Assembly: GCA_938022205.1 (NCBI GenBank)
Contig: CALIEB010000039.1
Span: 1 to 59,122 of the forward strand
Direction: 5' to 3'
Length of the DNA: 59,122 bases
From: an uncultured Anaerolineae bacterium
GTDB lineage: Bacteria > Chloroflexota > Anaerolineae > Aggregatilineales > Phototrophicaceae
Position numbers and translations under genes: made by a program. The notes under the pieces were generated by a model, which did no database searches, had not been told where the DNA came from, and saw only the letters and a list, made by a program, of their open reading frames with translations. Position 1 is the first letter of the stretch; each line of letters opens with the position of its first letter. Shown in pieces: positions 44,006 to 53,689 of the stretch.

Positions 44006-47000
44006 ATGACCCCTTCAGCCGCACAACAACCACGACTTTCGCACGATTATACCGAGAAGCTCATGCGGCGCATTGTGCCGCTGATTGCCTTGTTGACGAG
44101 CGCGCTTGTCTTGCTGATGATACGCGACCTTATCGTCCACAACCTTGACATGCTGCGCAAAGAGCATAGCAACGCTCTCGACCGCATCAACCTTGCCTTG
44201 ACCACCCAGTTGCAAACGCTTGGCACGCAAGCCGAGCTGCTGAGCAACGACCGCAACGTCCGCAACTACTTGCAAGTCGGTGGCGACATTCGCACCGCCA
44301 CCGAGAAGGCACGCGACTTTATCGCACAGAACCCCAGCGAAGTGCTGGCGGTGCGCACCTTGGATCCCTCTGGCAAGCTGCGGCTTGAGGTACTGAACGT
44401 GCGCGGCTTCCCCCAAATCACCATCGAAAGCCAGCTTTTGCTACGGCAAGAGCAACCAATCGCCGACCCCTACGCCTTTGCGGAGGCGGTCAATGCCGTG
44501 CGCCAGCGCGTTTTCGTCGGCGATTTTAAGCTGCTGCGCGACAACAGGGGCAACGTTGTCACGCCGCCGCGCGCCATCCTTACGCTCTATGTGCCGGTGT
44601 TTTCCACTGCCAACGCCGTGCTAGGCGTGCAGCAGGTAACGCTCGACGTGGGCGACACGCTTAACATCATCAATCGCGCCGAAGCCAGCTTTATTAACCC
44701 GCTTCCTAATCGTCATGTGCTGCTCTTGGCGGGCGACGCGCTGGTCGTGGCGGACAGCAACGCGCAAACCCTCGACTATCTCGTCCAGCTCGAGCGCGCA
44801 GACGGCAATCTCGACGTGGATGCGGTGTACCGTGCCGTCGCGCCCTTCGCCAGCGGCGCAACGGTGAACACGCTGCTTGAGCTAAACGGCAGGCGCATTG
44901 TGAGCGGGCGCACCTTTACCATTCCTCTGCTAGAAAACTTTGCTTGGCGCACGTTCATCGTTGACGACCTTTTCACGCTGTTTAGCGGCAGCATTGTCAG
45001 TGCCTTAGGGTTGGGTTCGCTCGCGATTTTAATCAGCATAGGCAGCAGCCTGCTGCTGCGCCTGCTTTTGCAGCCAGTTGTGCGTCCTCTAGAAGTGGTT
45101 TCGAGCGTGGTGACCGGCTTGGCGCAAGGCGAGCGGGTCGTGCCGCCGCCCCTTGACGCGCCGGTTGTGGCTTCAGCGCGGGAGGTGGCGCGGCAGCTGG
45201 AAGAGATGAACCGCCACTACAGCGAGCAAGTTGCGCGCCGCAACCGTGACCTGCGCGTCGTGAGCTTGATTGGTCATGAGACCGCCACGCTAGAAAATGA
45301 GGATGTGCTGCTCAAGCGTGCTATCAACCTGATTTGTAACGAGATGGGCTATTACCACGCGCAAGTGTTCCTCGTGGACGAGCTGAACAACGTGATGCGC
45401 CTTGCCTACAGTCGCGGCGAGGCGGGTCAGCGCATGCTGGCATACGGGCATCAAATTGCCATAGGCTCGCGCAGCGTGATTGGCGCGACCGCTGCTCAGC
45501 GTCGTCCGATTGTGATTAACGACACCGAGAACCAAACGGGCGAAGTGCGGCACGCCTTTAACCCGCTGCTGCCTGAAACCCGCGCCGAGATGGGGTTGCC
45601 GCTGATGGTCGGTGAGCGGCTACTCGGCGCGCTAGACATCCAAAGCCGCTATCCCAACGCCTTTCTCGACGAGGAAATGCCTACGTTCGAGCTGCTTGCC
45701 AACCAAATCGCCATCGCGCTTTACAATGCCCAGCTCAGGCAGCAGTCCGAGCGACGCATCCAACAGATTGACCGCCTCAACCGCCAGCTGACCCGTGCGG
45801 CGTGGGAAGACCTTGTCGAGGACGTGTCGCTGCAGCCCATGTACGGCACGCCTGTTGACAATGCTGCCGACAAAGCCACCGCGCCCATCACCATTCGTGG
45901 CGAGGAAATCGGCGTGCTAGAGGCGGGCGTGGACGCGGGCGAACTTTCCGAAAATGAACGCCTTATCTTGGAATCGGTGGCGGAACGTATGGCACTGGCA
46001 CTAGAAAACGCGCGCCTCTTCCAAGAGACGCAAGTCAGCCTTGCCGAAACGTCCACGCTGTATCAACTTAGCCGCCAGTTCACGGAGGCGGAGACGCTCT
46101 CGCAGGTGCTGGAAGCCGTTCTCTCGGCGGTCGCGCCTGATGCCGACGGCGGGCAGCTGTGGCTCATGGACGACGCGATTGGTGGCAGCAGCAGCGACGT
46201 TATTCATCTGCTGGCGGTTGCCTCGTGGACAGGCGGTGAGTCCACGCCGGTCGGCACGCGCATGCGCCTCTCGCGCCTCAAGTTAGCCCAGCATATTACC
46301 AAAGACATGGTCAGCATTTTGCACGATGTCCTCAACGACCCGCGCGTTGACGACAGCATTCGCGAGGAGTTCATCCGCATTGGCGCGAAGACCGCTGTCT
46401 TCATCCCCTTGATTTTGCGCAACGCGTGGAAAGGTTTCATTGAAATTCTCTACGCCAACAAGCCCGAGTTCAACGAGCGCGAGATGCGCATCTACAACGC
46501 GCTTATCTCACAAGCAGGCGTAGCGATTGAAAACCGCTTGCTCTTCCAACAGACCGAAGAAGCTCTCTCGCGCAATGAGAAGCTCTACGCTGCCAGCCGC
46601 CTCATCAACACGGCGCGCAACTTGTCGGACTTGGTGTATGCGGCAGTGGCGACCGCGCCCTCGCCCGAGCTGAACTTCTGGCTCGGCTTGCTAGAAGGCG
46701 AAGCAGATGCTACCGGCTGGCGCGACCAAGTGCGCTTCGTGGCGCGCTCGCTTGCTGGCGCAGTCATCGAGATGAACGAAACGCGCGCGCTGCCCATTCC
46801 CCAAAGCTCCGCCATGCGCTTGCGCGAACCCGACATCATCAACAGCAAAGACAGCAACAACGCGCTCTCAACCGAGCTGCTTCAGTGGCTGGTGGAGAGC
46901 GAGCAGAACTACGTCGCCATCTTCCCGCTCTACGTTGACAACATGCCGATTGGCTTGTTCTTTGTCAGCAGTGAAGGTAACTATGAGCTGACAGATGACG

Positions 47001-50000
47001 ATTTTGACGTGTACAAAGCCATCACCGGACAAATGAGTACGCAAATCCAGAACCGCCGCCTGCTGGCGCGCACAGAAGCCGCACTCAACGAGACCACGCG
47101 CCTCTATGTCGCCAGCCGCGCGCTCTCTTCCGTGCAAAACCTCGACGCGCTTTATGAGACGATGGTCGGGCATATCGCCCAACCGTTTGTACAAAGCAGC
47201 AGCGGCACCCCCAGCCACATCGTCATCACTGTGCTGCTGGCACAGCCGCAGCCGCGCATTAACGCCCCCGAGTTGCAATACGCCTTCCAGTGGTCATCGC
47301 GAGGCGGCGTAGACCCGCGTAAATTGGTTGGCACGCGCCTCGACCATGTCAGCGTTCCGCTTGGCACTTGGCTGTTAGAATCTGAGGACAACGTGTTGCT
47401 GTTCAAGAACGTCGCGCAAATGTTTAGCGATGACCCCGCTGCCCGCGCTATCTTAACACAGGGCGACACCAACGCCGTGCTGGTTGTGCCGCTGCAAGTG
47501 CGCACCCGCTGGTTCGGCACGCTGTTGGTTAACACGGACACGCCGGAAATCTTAAGCGAAAGCTACACACGCTTCTTGCAAGCCATCTCCGACCAAGTGG
47601 CGGTCGTGTTGGAGAACCAAGCTCTGCTGCAAGCGACCATTTCCGAACGCGCCTACCTGCGTGACGTGCTGTCGACGCTGCCAGCGGGTGTGTTGGTGCT
47701 TGACCCCACAACGCTGCTGCCCACGCAAACCAACGAACGCTTCTTAGAGCTGATGCAGCTGCGCAGCGCGCCCGACAAGCCGTTCAGTGCCGCCGCTTAC
47801 AATCTCTATCGCACAGGCACAAACCTGCTTTACCCCGACAGTGAGCTGCCCGCGCTGGTCGCGCTCCACGAGCGGCACGCTGCCTTCGCCGATGACCTAA
47901 CGTTTCATGGCTCAGGCAATCGTGTCGACCTGCTGATGAACGCCGCGCCTATTTACGACCAGCAGGGCAACCTCACCGCCATTGTCGCCGCCTTCCAAGA
48001 CATCACCAATCTGCGCGGGTTAGAGAACAAGCTGCAAGAAAACTTGCGCGAGACCGTGACCCTGTACGAAACGCAGCGGCTGCTCTCGGAAGCGACTTCG
48101 CAGGACACGCTGCTCGACACGCTCATCGCCCAGCTAGGCGTACAAGAATTTAACGAAGCATACCTTTTCTTGACGCAAGACCCTGACAACACGGTCGTGC
48201 TGGCGCGTGCGCTCAACACGCCGTTGGCTGACGTTGACGCGCTGCTGCCACTCTTCACACAAGAGCCGTACCACAGTGCCAACATCGCCGCTGACCGCAA
48301 GCTGCCTACCAGCGTGCGCCGCGCGCTCGCGGCGTTTGGTGCGCAGCAGCTGCTCGTTGTGCCGCTGCGCACCAAGACGCGCCCCGTGCCGATTGGCTGG
48401 ATGATGGTGCTTTCTGCAGCGCGCGAAATTTACGACGCAGACCAAGAGCGCATTATCACCACTATCGCCGACATGGCAGCCACAGCACTCGACAACATCT
48501 ACCTTGTCGAAAGCACACAGCTTGCGCTGCGTGAGACCGCCGCGCTCTACAGTGCCACGACCGCCATCAACCGCGCTCGCGACTTTGGCGAGCTGGCGGA
48601 CGCGCTGCGTCGTGCGCTTGCGCCGCTCGAGGCGGATATGGTCGCCGCTTACTTGCTGCTAGACGAACAAGTGGTGTGCCTCTTTGCGCAGGGCTTTGAG
48701 CAGGCCCAAGCCAACGGGCTCGACCTTGAGGCTTTGGTACGGGTCAACCTCCAACCCGAAGACAGCGTGTACATCGCCGACACGGCACGGCGCGCGCTGG
48801 GTGACTTTGAGCAGCATTTGCTCAAGTGCAACGGCATGGTTGGCACTTTTGCCGCCGTCAACTTGCGCATTAAGGACGTGCCGAGCGGGCGCATCTTTGT
48901 GGGCTATCGTCAAGACACACCCTTTAGCGAGCGGCAAGCGCGCTTCTTAGGCGCGTTGGCGGACAGTGCCAGCGTCGTCGTTGACAACATGGTGCTGTTG
49001 GAACAAATTCAGAACACGCTGCAAGAGACTAGTGTCCTTTATCAAGCCAGCCGCGCCCTTATCGAAGCGAACACGCCCGCCGACATTGTCGATGTCATGG
49101 TCAACTACCTGATTGAGCCGCATATAACCAGCGTCTTGCTTGCGCTGCTCAACCGTCCGCGCTGGGACGACGCGGGCGCAGAGCTTGACATTGTGGCGCA
49201 TTGGCGCGTCGACGAAGAGCTGCCCAACTTCGAAGGCATAAAACTCACGCCGCGCGATTTTCCGGCGTGGGAGCTGATGAAGACCGAAAGCGTGTTGCCT
49301 ATCGAGGATACTCAGCTCACAGACTATGACAACGACATCAAGGTAAGTTTTGTCGCCTTTGATGCCCGTTCGTTGGTCATCATTCCGCTGCGCGTCGCCA
49401 GCCGCGCTATCGGCGTGATTTGGGTTAGCAGCAACCAGCCTTCCACCTTCAGAGAGCGTGATTTGCGCGTGTTCCAAGCCTTCGCCGAACAGACCTCGCT
49501 TTCGCTGGAAGCCGCACGCCTTTTGCGGCAGGCCGAACGGCGCGCCCAACAGCTTAAGACGACCACCGAAATCAGCGAGCGCATCGGCAACATCCTTGAC
49601 CTTGACGTGCTGCTGCCACAGGTGGTTGACCTCATCCGCGAACGCTTTGGTTATGACCACGCGCAGGTGTTCTTGATGGACGACAAGAACGAGTACGCCG
49701 TGCTGAAAGCCAGCACGGGCAAGGCAGGGCAGCAACTGTTGAGCGTTAACCACAAGCTACAGCGCGGCTCTTTCAGCGTCATTGGGCGCACGACCGAGCT
49801 AGGGCAAGTGACCATTGCGCTGGACACGACCGATGCCAACGTGGTGCATAAGCCCAATCGCTACCTGCCGATGACGCGCTCGGAGATGGCTATTCCGCTG
49901 GTGATTAAGGGCAAGGTCGTCGGCGCGCTAGACGTGCAGTCCAACCAGCCCAACGCCTTCAGCGAGGACGACATTCAAGCTCTCACCACGCTAGCGGCAC

Positions 50001-52174
50001 AAATCAGCGTCGCAATTGACAACGCCCGCCTCTACGAAGAGTCCATCCGCCGCGCCAACGAGATGGGCTTCTTGTTTGATGTTACCACCGCGACGGCCGC
50101 AGCAGAAACGCTTGAGCAAGCCCTACAAGCTGTCACCGACCGCTTAAAGGAATCGCTTGAGCCGATTGTGGCGGCAATTTATCTGCCGCAAACCTATGAA
50201 AGCTACAAAGGCACGAAACGCCACGTTGTCAAGCCCACCGCGCTGGCAAGCAACACTCGGCAACCGCTCAGCGAAGTGAGCGAGGTCGAGATTGGTGACG
50301 CAGAGAACTTGCTCGGCATCGTCAGCAGCACGCTGCAGCCGCAAATCGTCTACAACGTTGAGCGCGAAGTGCGCTACAACCCCATCGCGCCCAACGCTAA
50401 AAGCGCGATTGCCGTGCCTATCACATCTGGCGCGTCGCTCATCGCCCTGCTAGTGCTTGAAGATGACAAAGTCAACGCCTTTGACTCTAACACGCTGACG
50501 CTGCTGCTGACGCTGTCGGGCAGTGTCGCCGCCATCATCCAAAACACGCAGCTGCTCGAACGCTTGCAGCGCACCAACGAGCAGTTGCGCGAGGTTGACC
50601 GCCTGAAGAGCCAATTTTTGGCGAACATGTCGCATGAGCTGCGCACACCGCTCAACAGCATCATCGGCTTCAGTCGCGTGCTGCTCAAGGGCATCGGCGG
50701 GCCGCTCACTGAGATGCAGGAGCAAGACCTCACCACCATCTACAACAGCGGCAACCACCTGCTTAACCTAATTAACGACATCCTTGACCAAGCCAAGATT
50801 GAGGCGAAGGAGCTGACGATTAAGCCGCAGCTGTTCGACCTCAAAGCCACCATTGAGACGGTGAAGTCGATGGCGGTGGGGTTGTTGAAGGATAGCCCCC
50901 TGCAGTTTAAGGTCGAGGTTGCGCCCAACTTGCCACAGGCATACGGCGATGAGTTCCGCACGCGGCAAATCATGCTAAATTTGGTGTCCAACGCGATTAA
51001 GTTCACCCCACAAGGCAGCGTGACCGTGCGCGTTTACCCCTTCGTCAACGAGCGCGGCGCGACGATGATTCGCGTGGACGTGATTGACACCGGCATCGGC
51101 ATTGCCGAAAAAGACATGCCCATCTTGTTTGAGCAGTTTCGCCAAGTGGACTCCTCGCTGACGCGCACGGTAGGCGGTACGGGCTTAGGCTTGCCTATCT
51201 CTAAGGCACTGGCTGAGCTGCAGGGCGGCGAGCTGCTGGTGACTTCCGAGCTGGGCGTGGGGTCGACCTTCAGCGTGACCATCCCCACGCAAGCCGCCGA
51301 CAGCCCGCCCCAAGTGGCGAAGAGCAAGGGCGACCAACAAGAGCTGACGAGCGAGAACGACACCACTGTTCTCAAGCGTTCGCAGCTACAGCAAGCGATG
51401 CGCGCCACCAACGAGATGCCGGCCATGCCGCTCAAGCACGAGGTGCTGTTGATTGAGGACAACAAGGACATGGTTGACCAGTGCCGCCGCATCTTACAGC
51501 GCGAAGGCTTTGAAGTACAGACTGCCGACCACCCCGCCTATGCCGAAGCGATGGTGAGCCAAATTCGCCCCACCGTTGTCGTGATGGATGTCAACTTTGC
51601 CAACGGCGAGGGCTGGAACATCTTAGCGCGACTCAAAGCCCGCGAGGACACGCAAGACATCCCTATAGTCGTCAACACGCTGAGCAGCGAGCGCGAGCGC
51701 GTCATGGCACTAGGCGCGCACGGCTTTGTGCAGCGTCCGTTTATGCCCGATGACTTGGTCAAGACCGTGCGGGAGGCGGAAAAGGAGAGCAACCGCGAGC
51801 GCATCCTCATCATCGATGACCAGCCCGAAGCCATTCGCCTGCTCAAGCAGTTGTTGAGCGAAGGCGGCGATTACCGCGTGTTTGCCGCCAACAACGGCGT
51901 GGAGGGCATTTCGATGATTGCTCAGCGTCGCCCCAGCCTCGTCATTCTTGACCTGCGCATGCCTGACATGGACGGCTTTGCGGTGCTGAACGAGCTACGT
52001 AACAACCCCGAGACGGCGCAAATCCCCGTCTTGGTGGTGACAGGCGACATTGACCTCAACAGCACCGAGCAAGAGCAGCTGCAAAACGTGCGCGTTGTGC
52101 CAAAGGCGGACATCACGCCTGAAGAGTACACCCGCTTCTTGAAAGATGTGAAGGCGCATCTCGGCAAGAGCTAA
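44006..52174 (+). CDS. Giant hybrid histidine kinase: sensor, HAMP, about ten GAF, PAS, HisKA, HATPase, two receivers
   Basis: This 2722-residue protein has TM1 at 24-45, an extracytoplasmic Cache-like region to about 325, TM2 at 330-353 and HAMP at 354-405. GAF1 (430-575) and its GAF-B (606-672, linker RAAWEDLVED) repeat the module of the neighbours. GAF-like domains continue to about 1206, then PAS (1215-1333), then more GAF domains to 2185, including another copy of GAF-A (YDHAQVFLMDD, 1855-2013). HisKA has His2210 (NMSHELRTPLN); the ATPase has NLVSNAIKF, DTGIGI and GTGLGL. Receiver 1 has acceptor Asp2528 but Arg2577 in place of the usual Lys. Receiver 2 is intact (Asp2649, VPKADIT). ATG 44006 has GGAG 6 nt upstream; GTG 43988 is a worse start. 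It is the only kinase in the cluster. Confidence 0.88.
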   Translation: MTPSAAQQPRLSHDYTEKLMRRIVPLIALLTSALVLLMIRDLIVHNLDMLRKEHSNALDRINLALTTQLQTLGTQAELLSNDRNVRNYLQVGGDIRTATEKARDFIAQNPSEVLAVRTLDPSGKLRLEVLNVRGFPQITIESQLLLRQEQPIADPYAFAEAVNAVRQRVFVGDFKLLRDNRGNVVTPPRAILTLYVPVFSTANAVLGVQQVTLDVGDTLNIINRAEASFINPLPNRHVLLLAGDALVVADSNAQTLDYLVQLERADGNLDVDAVYRAVAPFASGATVNTLLELNGRRIVSGRTFTIPLLENFAWRTFIVDDLFTLFSGSIVSALGLGSLAILISIGSSLLLRLLLQPVVRPLEVVSSVVTGLAQGERVVPPPLDAPVVASAREVARQLEEMNRHYSEQVARRNRDLRVVSLIGHETATLENEDVLLKRAINLICNEMGYYHAQVFLVDELNNVMRLAYSRGEAGQRMLAYGHQIAIGSRSVIGATAAQRRPIVINDTENQTGEVRHAFNPLLPETRAEMGLPLMVGERLLGALDIQSRYPNAFLDEEMPTFELLANQIAIALYNAQLRQQSERRIQQIDRLNRQLTRAAWEDLVEDVSLQPMYGTPVDNAADKATAPITIRGEEIGVLEAGVDAGELSENERLILESVAERMALALENARLFQETQVSLAETSTLYQLSRQFTEAETLSQVLEAVLSAVAPDADGGQLWLMDDAIGGSSSDVIHLLAVASWTGGESTPVGTRMRLSRLKLAQHITKDMVSILHDVLNDPRVDDSIREEFIRIGAKTAVFIPLILRNAWKGFIEILYANKPEFNEREMRIYNALISQAGVAIENRLLFQQTEEALSRNEKLYAASRLINTARNLSDLVYAAVATAPSPELNFWLGLLEGEADATGWRDQVRFVARSLAGAVIEMNETRALPIPQSSAMRLREPDIINSKDSNNALSTELLQWLVESEQNYVAIFPLYVDNMPIGLFFVSSEGNYELTDDDFDVYKAITGQMSTQIQNRRLLARTEAALNETTRLYVASRALSSVQNLDALYETMVGHIAQPFVQSSSGTPSHIVITVLLAQPQPRINAPELQYAFQWSSRGGVDPRKLVGTRLDHVSVPLGTWLLESEDNVLLFKNVAQMFSDDPAARAILTQGDTNAVLVVPLQVRTRWFGTLLVNTDTPEILSESYTRFLQAISDQVAVVLENQALLQATISERAYLRDVLSTLPAGVLVLDPTTLLPTQTNERFLELMQLRSAPDKPFSAAAYNLYRTGTNLLYPDSELPALVALHERHAAFADDLTFHGSGNRVDLLMNAAPIYDQQGNLTAIVAAFQDITNLRGLENKLQENLRETVTLYETQRLLSEATSQDTLLDTLIAQLGVQEFNEAYLFLTQDPDNTVVLARALNTPLADVDALLPLFTQEPYHSANIAADRKLPTSVRRALAAFGAQQLLVVPLRTKTRPVPIGWMMVLSAAREIYDADQERIITTIADMAATALDNIYLVESTQLALRETAALYSATTAINRARDFGELADALRRALAPLEADMVAAYLLLDEQVVCLFAQGFEQAQANGLDLEALVRVNLQPEDSVYIADTARRALGDFEQHLLKCNGMVGTFAAVNLRIKDVPSGRIFVGYRQDTPFSERQARFLGALADSASVVVDNMVLLEQIQNTLQETSVLYQASRALIEANTPADIVDVMVNYLIEPHITSVLLALLNRPRWDDAGAELDIVAHWRVDEELPNFEGIKLTPRDFPAWELMKTESVLPIEDTQLTDYDNDIKVSFVAFDARSLVIIPLRVASRAIGVIWVSSNQPSTFRERDLRVFQAFAEQTSLSLEAARLLRQAERRAQQLKTTTEISERIGNILDLDVLLPQVVDLIRERFGYDHAQVFLMDDKNEYAVLKASTGKAGQQLLSVNHKLQRGSFSVIGRTTELGQVTIALDTTDANVVHKPNRYLPMTRSEMAIPLVIKGKVVGALDVQSNQPNAFSEDDIQALTTLAAQISVAIDNARLYEESIRRANEMGFLFDVTTATAAAETLEQALQAVTDRLKESLEPIVAAIYLPQTYESYKGTKRHVVKPTALASNTRQPLSEVSEVEIGDAENLLGIVSSTLQPQIVYNVEREVRYNPIAPNAKSAIAVPITSGASLIALLVLEDDKVNAFDSNTLTLLLTLSGSVAAIIQNTQLLERLQRTNEQLREVDRLKSQFLANMSHELRTPLNSIIGFSRVLLKGIGGPLTEMQEQDLTTIYNSGNHLLNLINDILDQAKIEAKELTIKPQLFDLKATIETVKSMAVGLLKDSPLQFKVEVAPNLPQAYGDEFRTRQIMLNLVSNAIKFTPQGSVTVRVYPFVNERGATMIRVDVIDTGIGIAEKDMPILFEQFRQVDSSLTRTVGGTGLGLPISKALAELQGGELLVTSELGVGSTFSVTIPTQAADSPPQVAKSKGDQQELTSENDTTVLKRSQLQQAMRATNEMPAMPLKHEVLLIEDNKDMVDQCRRILQREGFEVQTADHPAYAEAMVSQIRPTVVVMDVNFANGEGWNILARLKAREDTQDIPIVVNTLSSERERVMALGAHGFVQRPFMPDDLVKTVREAEKESNRERILIIDDQPEAIRLLKQLLSEGGDYRVFAANNGVEGISMIAQRRPSLVILDLRMPDMDGFAVLNELRNNPETAQIPVLVVTGDIDLNSTEQEQLQNVRVVPKADITPEEYTRFLKDVKAHLGKS

Positions 52175-52239
52175 TCCCCACACAGGCGGGCGTTTGCACG
52201 ACGTAAACGCCCGCCGCCCCCGCAAAGAGAAAGCCCAGC

Positions 52240-53592
52240 ATGCGAACCCTCCAAGACGCAATCGCCTTTATTTTCCAAAGCAAGCACGCGCACCAACGCC
52301 CGAGCGGCGCGCTCGACGAGCAGGTGCGCGATGTGTCGCCCACGCGCCGCCTGCTGCTGCAGACGCGCCTGCTTGACCCCCCGCGCGAGTACGCCGTCGT
52401 CACAGGCAGCAAGGGCAAGGGGTCGGTCACTGCGCTCACTGCCAGCATCCTGCGCGCCTTAGGGCATACGGTGGGCATGTTGACCAGCCCGCACATGGTG
52501 CATTGGACGGAGCGTATTCGTGTGAACGGGCGCGCTATCCCCGAAGCGGACTTTGTGCGCATCGTGCGTCAGCTTAAGCCCGCCGTTGAGGACGCGCTGG
52601 CGCACTTGGGCGCGGGCAGCTATTTCAGCCCACAGGGCATCTTGCTAGCGGTCGCTCTGCAGTGGTTCAACGAGCAGGGCGCAACCTGTGCCGTGCTAGA
52701 GGTTGGGCGCGGCGGACGCTACGACGACGTGTCGCTTGTGCCGAACAAGGTCAGCCTGTTTACGCCCATCTTCTTAGAACACGCACAGTATTTAGGCAGC
52801 AGCGTCGAGCGCATCGCGTGGCATAAAGCTGGCATTATCAAACCACTGAGCTATGCCTACAGCGTGGCGCAAGCTCCTGAGGTGCTAGCGACGCTTGAAC
52901 GTGAGGCGAACGCCAAGCAAGCCGAGTTCTTCTGGCTTTCGGTGTTGGACAAGGGCGAGCTGGTGCGCGCCGAAGAGAACGGTCTGGTTGCGCGCATTGG
53001 GCGTTACGGCGAGGTCGAAATTCCGTTTTTAGGCACGTACCAAATCGAAAACACCGCGCTAGCGATTCAAGCGGCGGGCAACATGCACGGGCGACTAAGC
53101 GGTATCCCCCACAGCGCACCCGAGTATGTGGAGCGCGTTAAGCTGGGCGTGCTGACAACGCGCTGGTATGGGCGGTTGCAACGCCTGCAGACCGCGCCGT
53201 CGGTGTATGTGGACGGCGCAATCAACGTGCAAAGCGCGACCGAGCTGCTCGCCAGCCTTGAGGGGCGTATCACGCGCCCGCTGGTGGTCATCGCGGGCGT
53301 GCCGCGCGACCGCGACGTGCGCGGCGTGCTGGCGGTGTTAGCACCTCACGCCGACGCGCTGCTGCTGACCGAAAGCAGCATCAACCCCAACATCATCTTC
53401 CCGCCCGCCGATGAGGTGCTGGCGGTGGCGCGCAGCCTGCACCATGACGTAGCGCACTTCCCCGCGCTTGCGCCCGCGCTGGATGTCGCCCGCCAGCGCG
53501 CCGCCCCTGACGGCACGGTGCTGTTGGTGGTGGCGCAGCCGCTGGTGGGCGAGGCTCTCCTAATTTATGACGTTGACACGCGCGACGTTTAG
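52240..53592 (+). CDS. folC: Folylpolyglutamate synthase/dihydrofolate synthase-type Mur ligase
   Basis: This 450-residue protein ligates glutamate to folates in the FolC/Mur family. The N-terminal P-loop is VVTGSKGKGSVTA, MLTSPHMVHWTERI gives the folate-specific part, EVGRGGRYD stands where EVGLGGRLD is usual, and ERIAWHKAGIIK holds the conserved carbamylated-Lys region. The C-terminal domain has VDGAINVQSATELL where relatives have DGAHNP, so the His and Pro are replaced. Length is normal. It starts 65 nt after the giant kinase and probably has no strong promoter of its own; it may be read through from the signalling cluster. Alternative: another Mur-ligase acting on a folate-like substrate. 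Confidence 0.8.
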   Translation: MRTLQDAIAFIFQSKHAHQRPSGALDEQVRDVSPTRRLLLQTRLLDPPREYAVVTGSKGKGSVTALTASILRALGHTVGMLTSPHMVHWTERIRVNGRAIPEADFVRIVRQLKPAVEDALAHLGAGSYFSPQGILLAVALQWFNEQGATCAVLEVGRGGRYDDVSLVPNKVSLFTPIFLEHAQYLGSSVERIAWHKAGIIKPLSYAYSVAQAPEVLATLEREANAKQAEFFWLSVLDKGELVRAEENGLVARIGRYGEVEIPFLGTYQIENTALAIQAAGNMHGRLSGIPHSAPEYVERVKLGVLTTRWYGRLQRLQTAPSVYVDGAINVQSATELLASLEGRITRPLVVIAGVPRDRDVRGVLAVLAPHADALLLTESSINPNIIFPPADEVLAVARSLHHDVAHFPALAPALDVARQRAAPDGTVLLVVAQPLVGEALLIYDVDTRDV

Positions 53593-53620
53593 CTCGCAAT
53601 AGCGCGCAAGCGGCTGTTTA

Positions 53621-53629
53621 TGCTATGAT
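53621..53629 (+). promoter_or_regulatory. Extended -10 promoter upstream of gltX
   Basis: TGC followed by TATGAT (53624-53629), 61 bp before the TTG start of gltX. No consensus -35 is visible at the expected distance. Confidence 0.5.
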
Positions 53630-53689
53630 GTGCCTGTTTATTTGCCTAAAACGACGGCGCAAGCCCGCGCCCACTGAAGGAGATACCCC

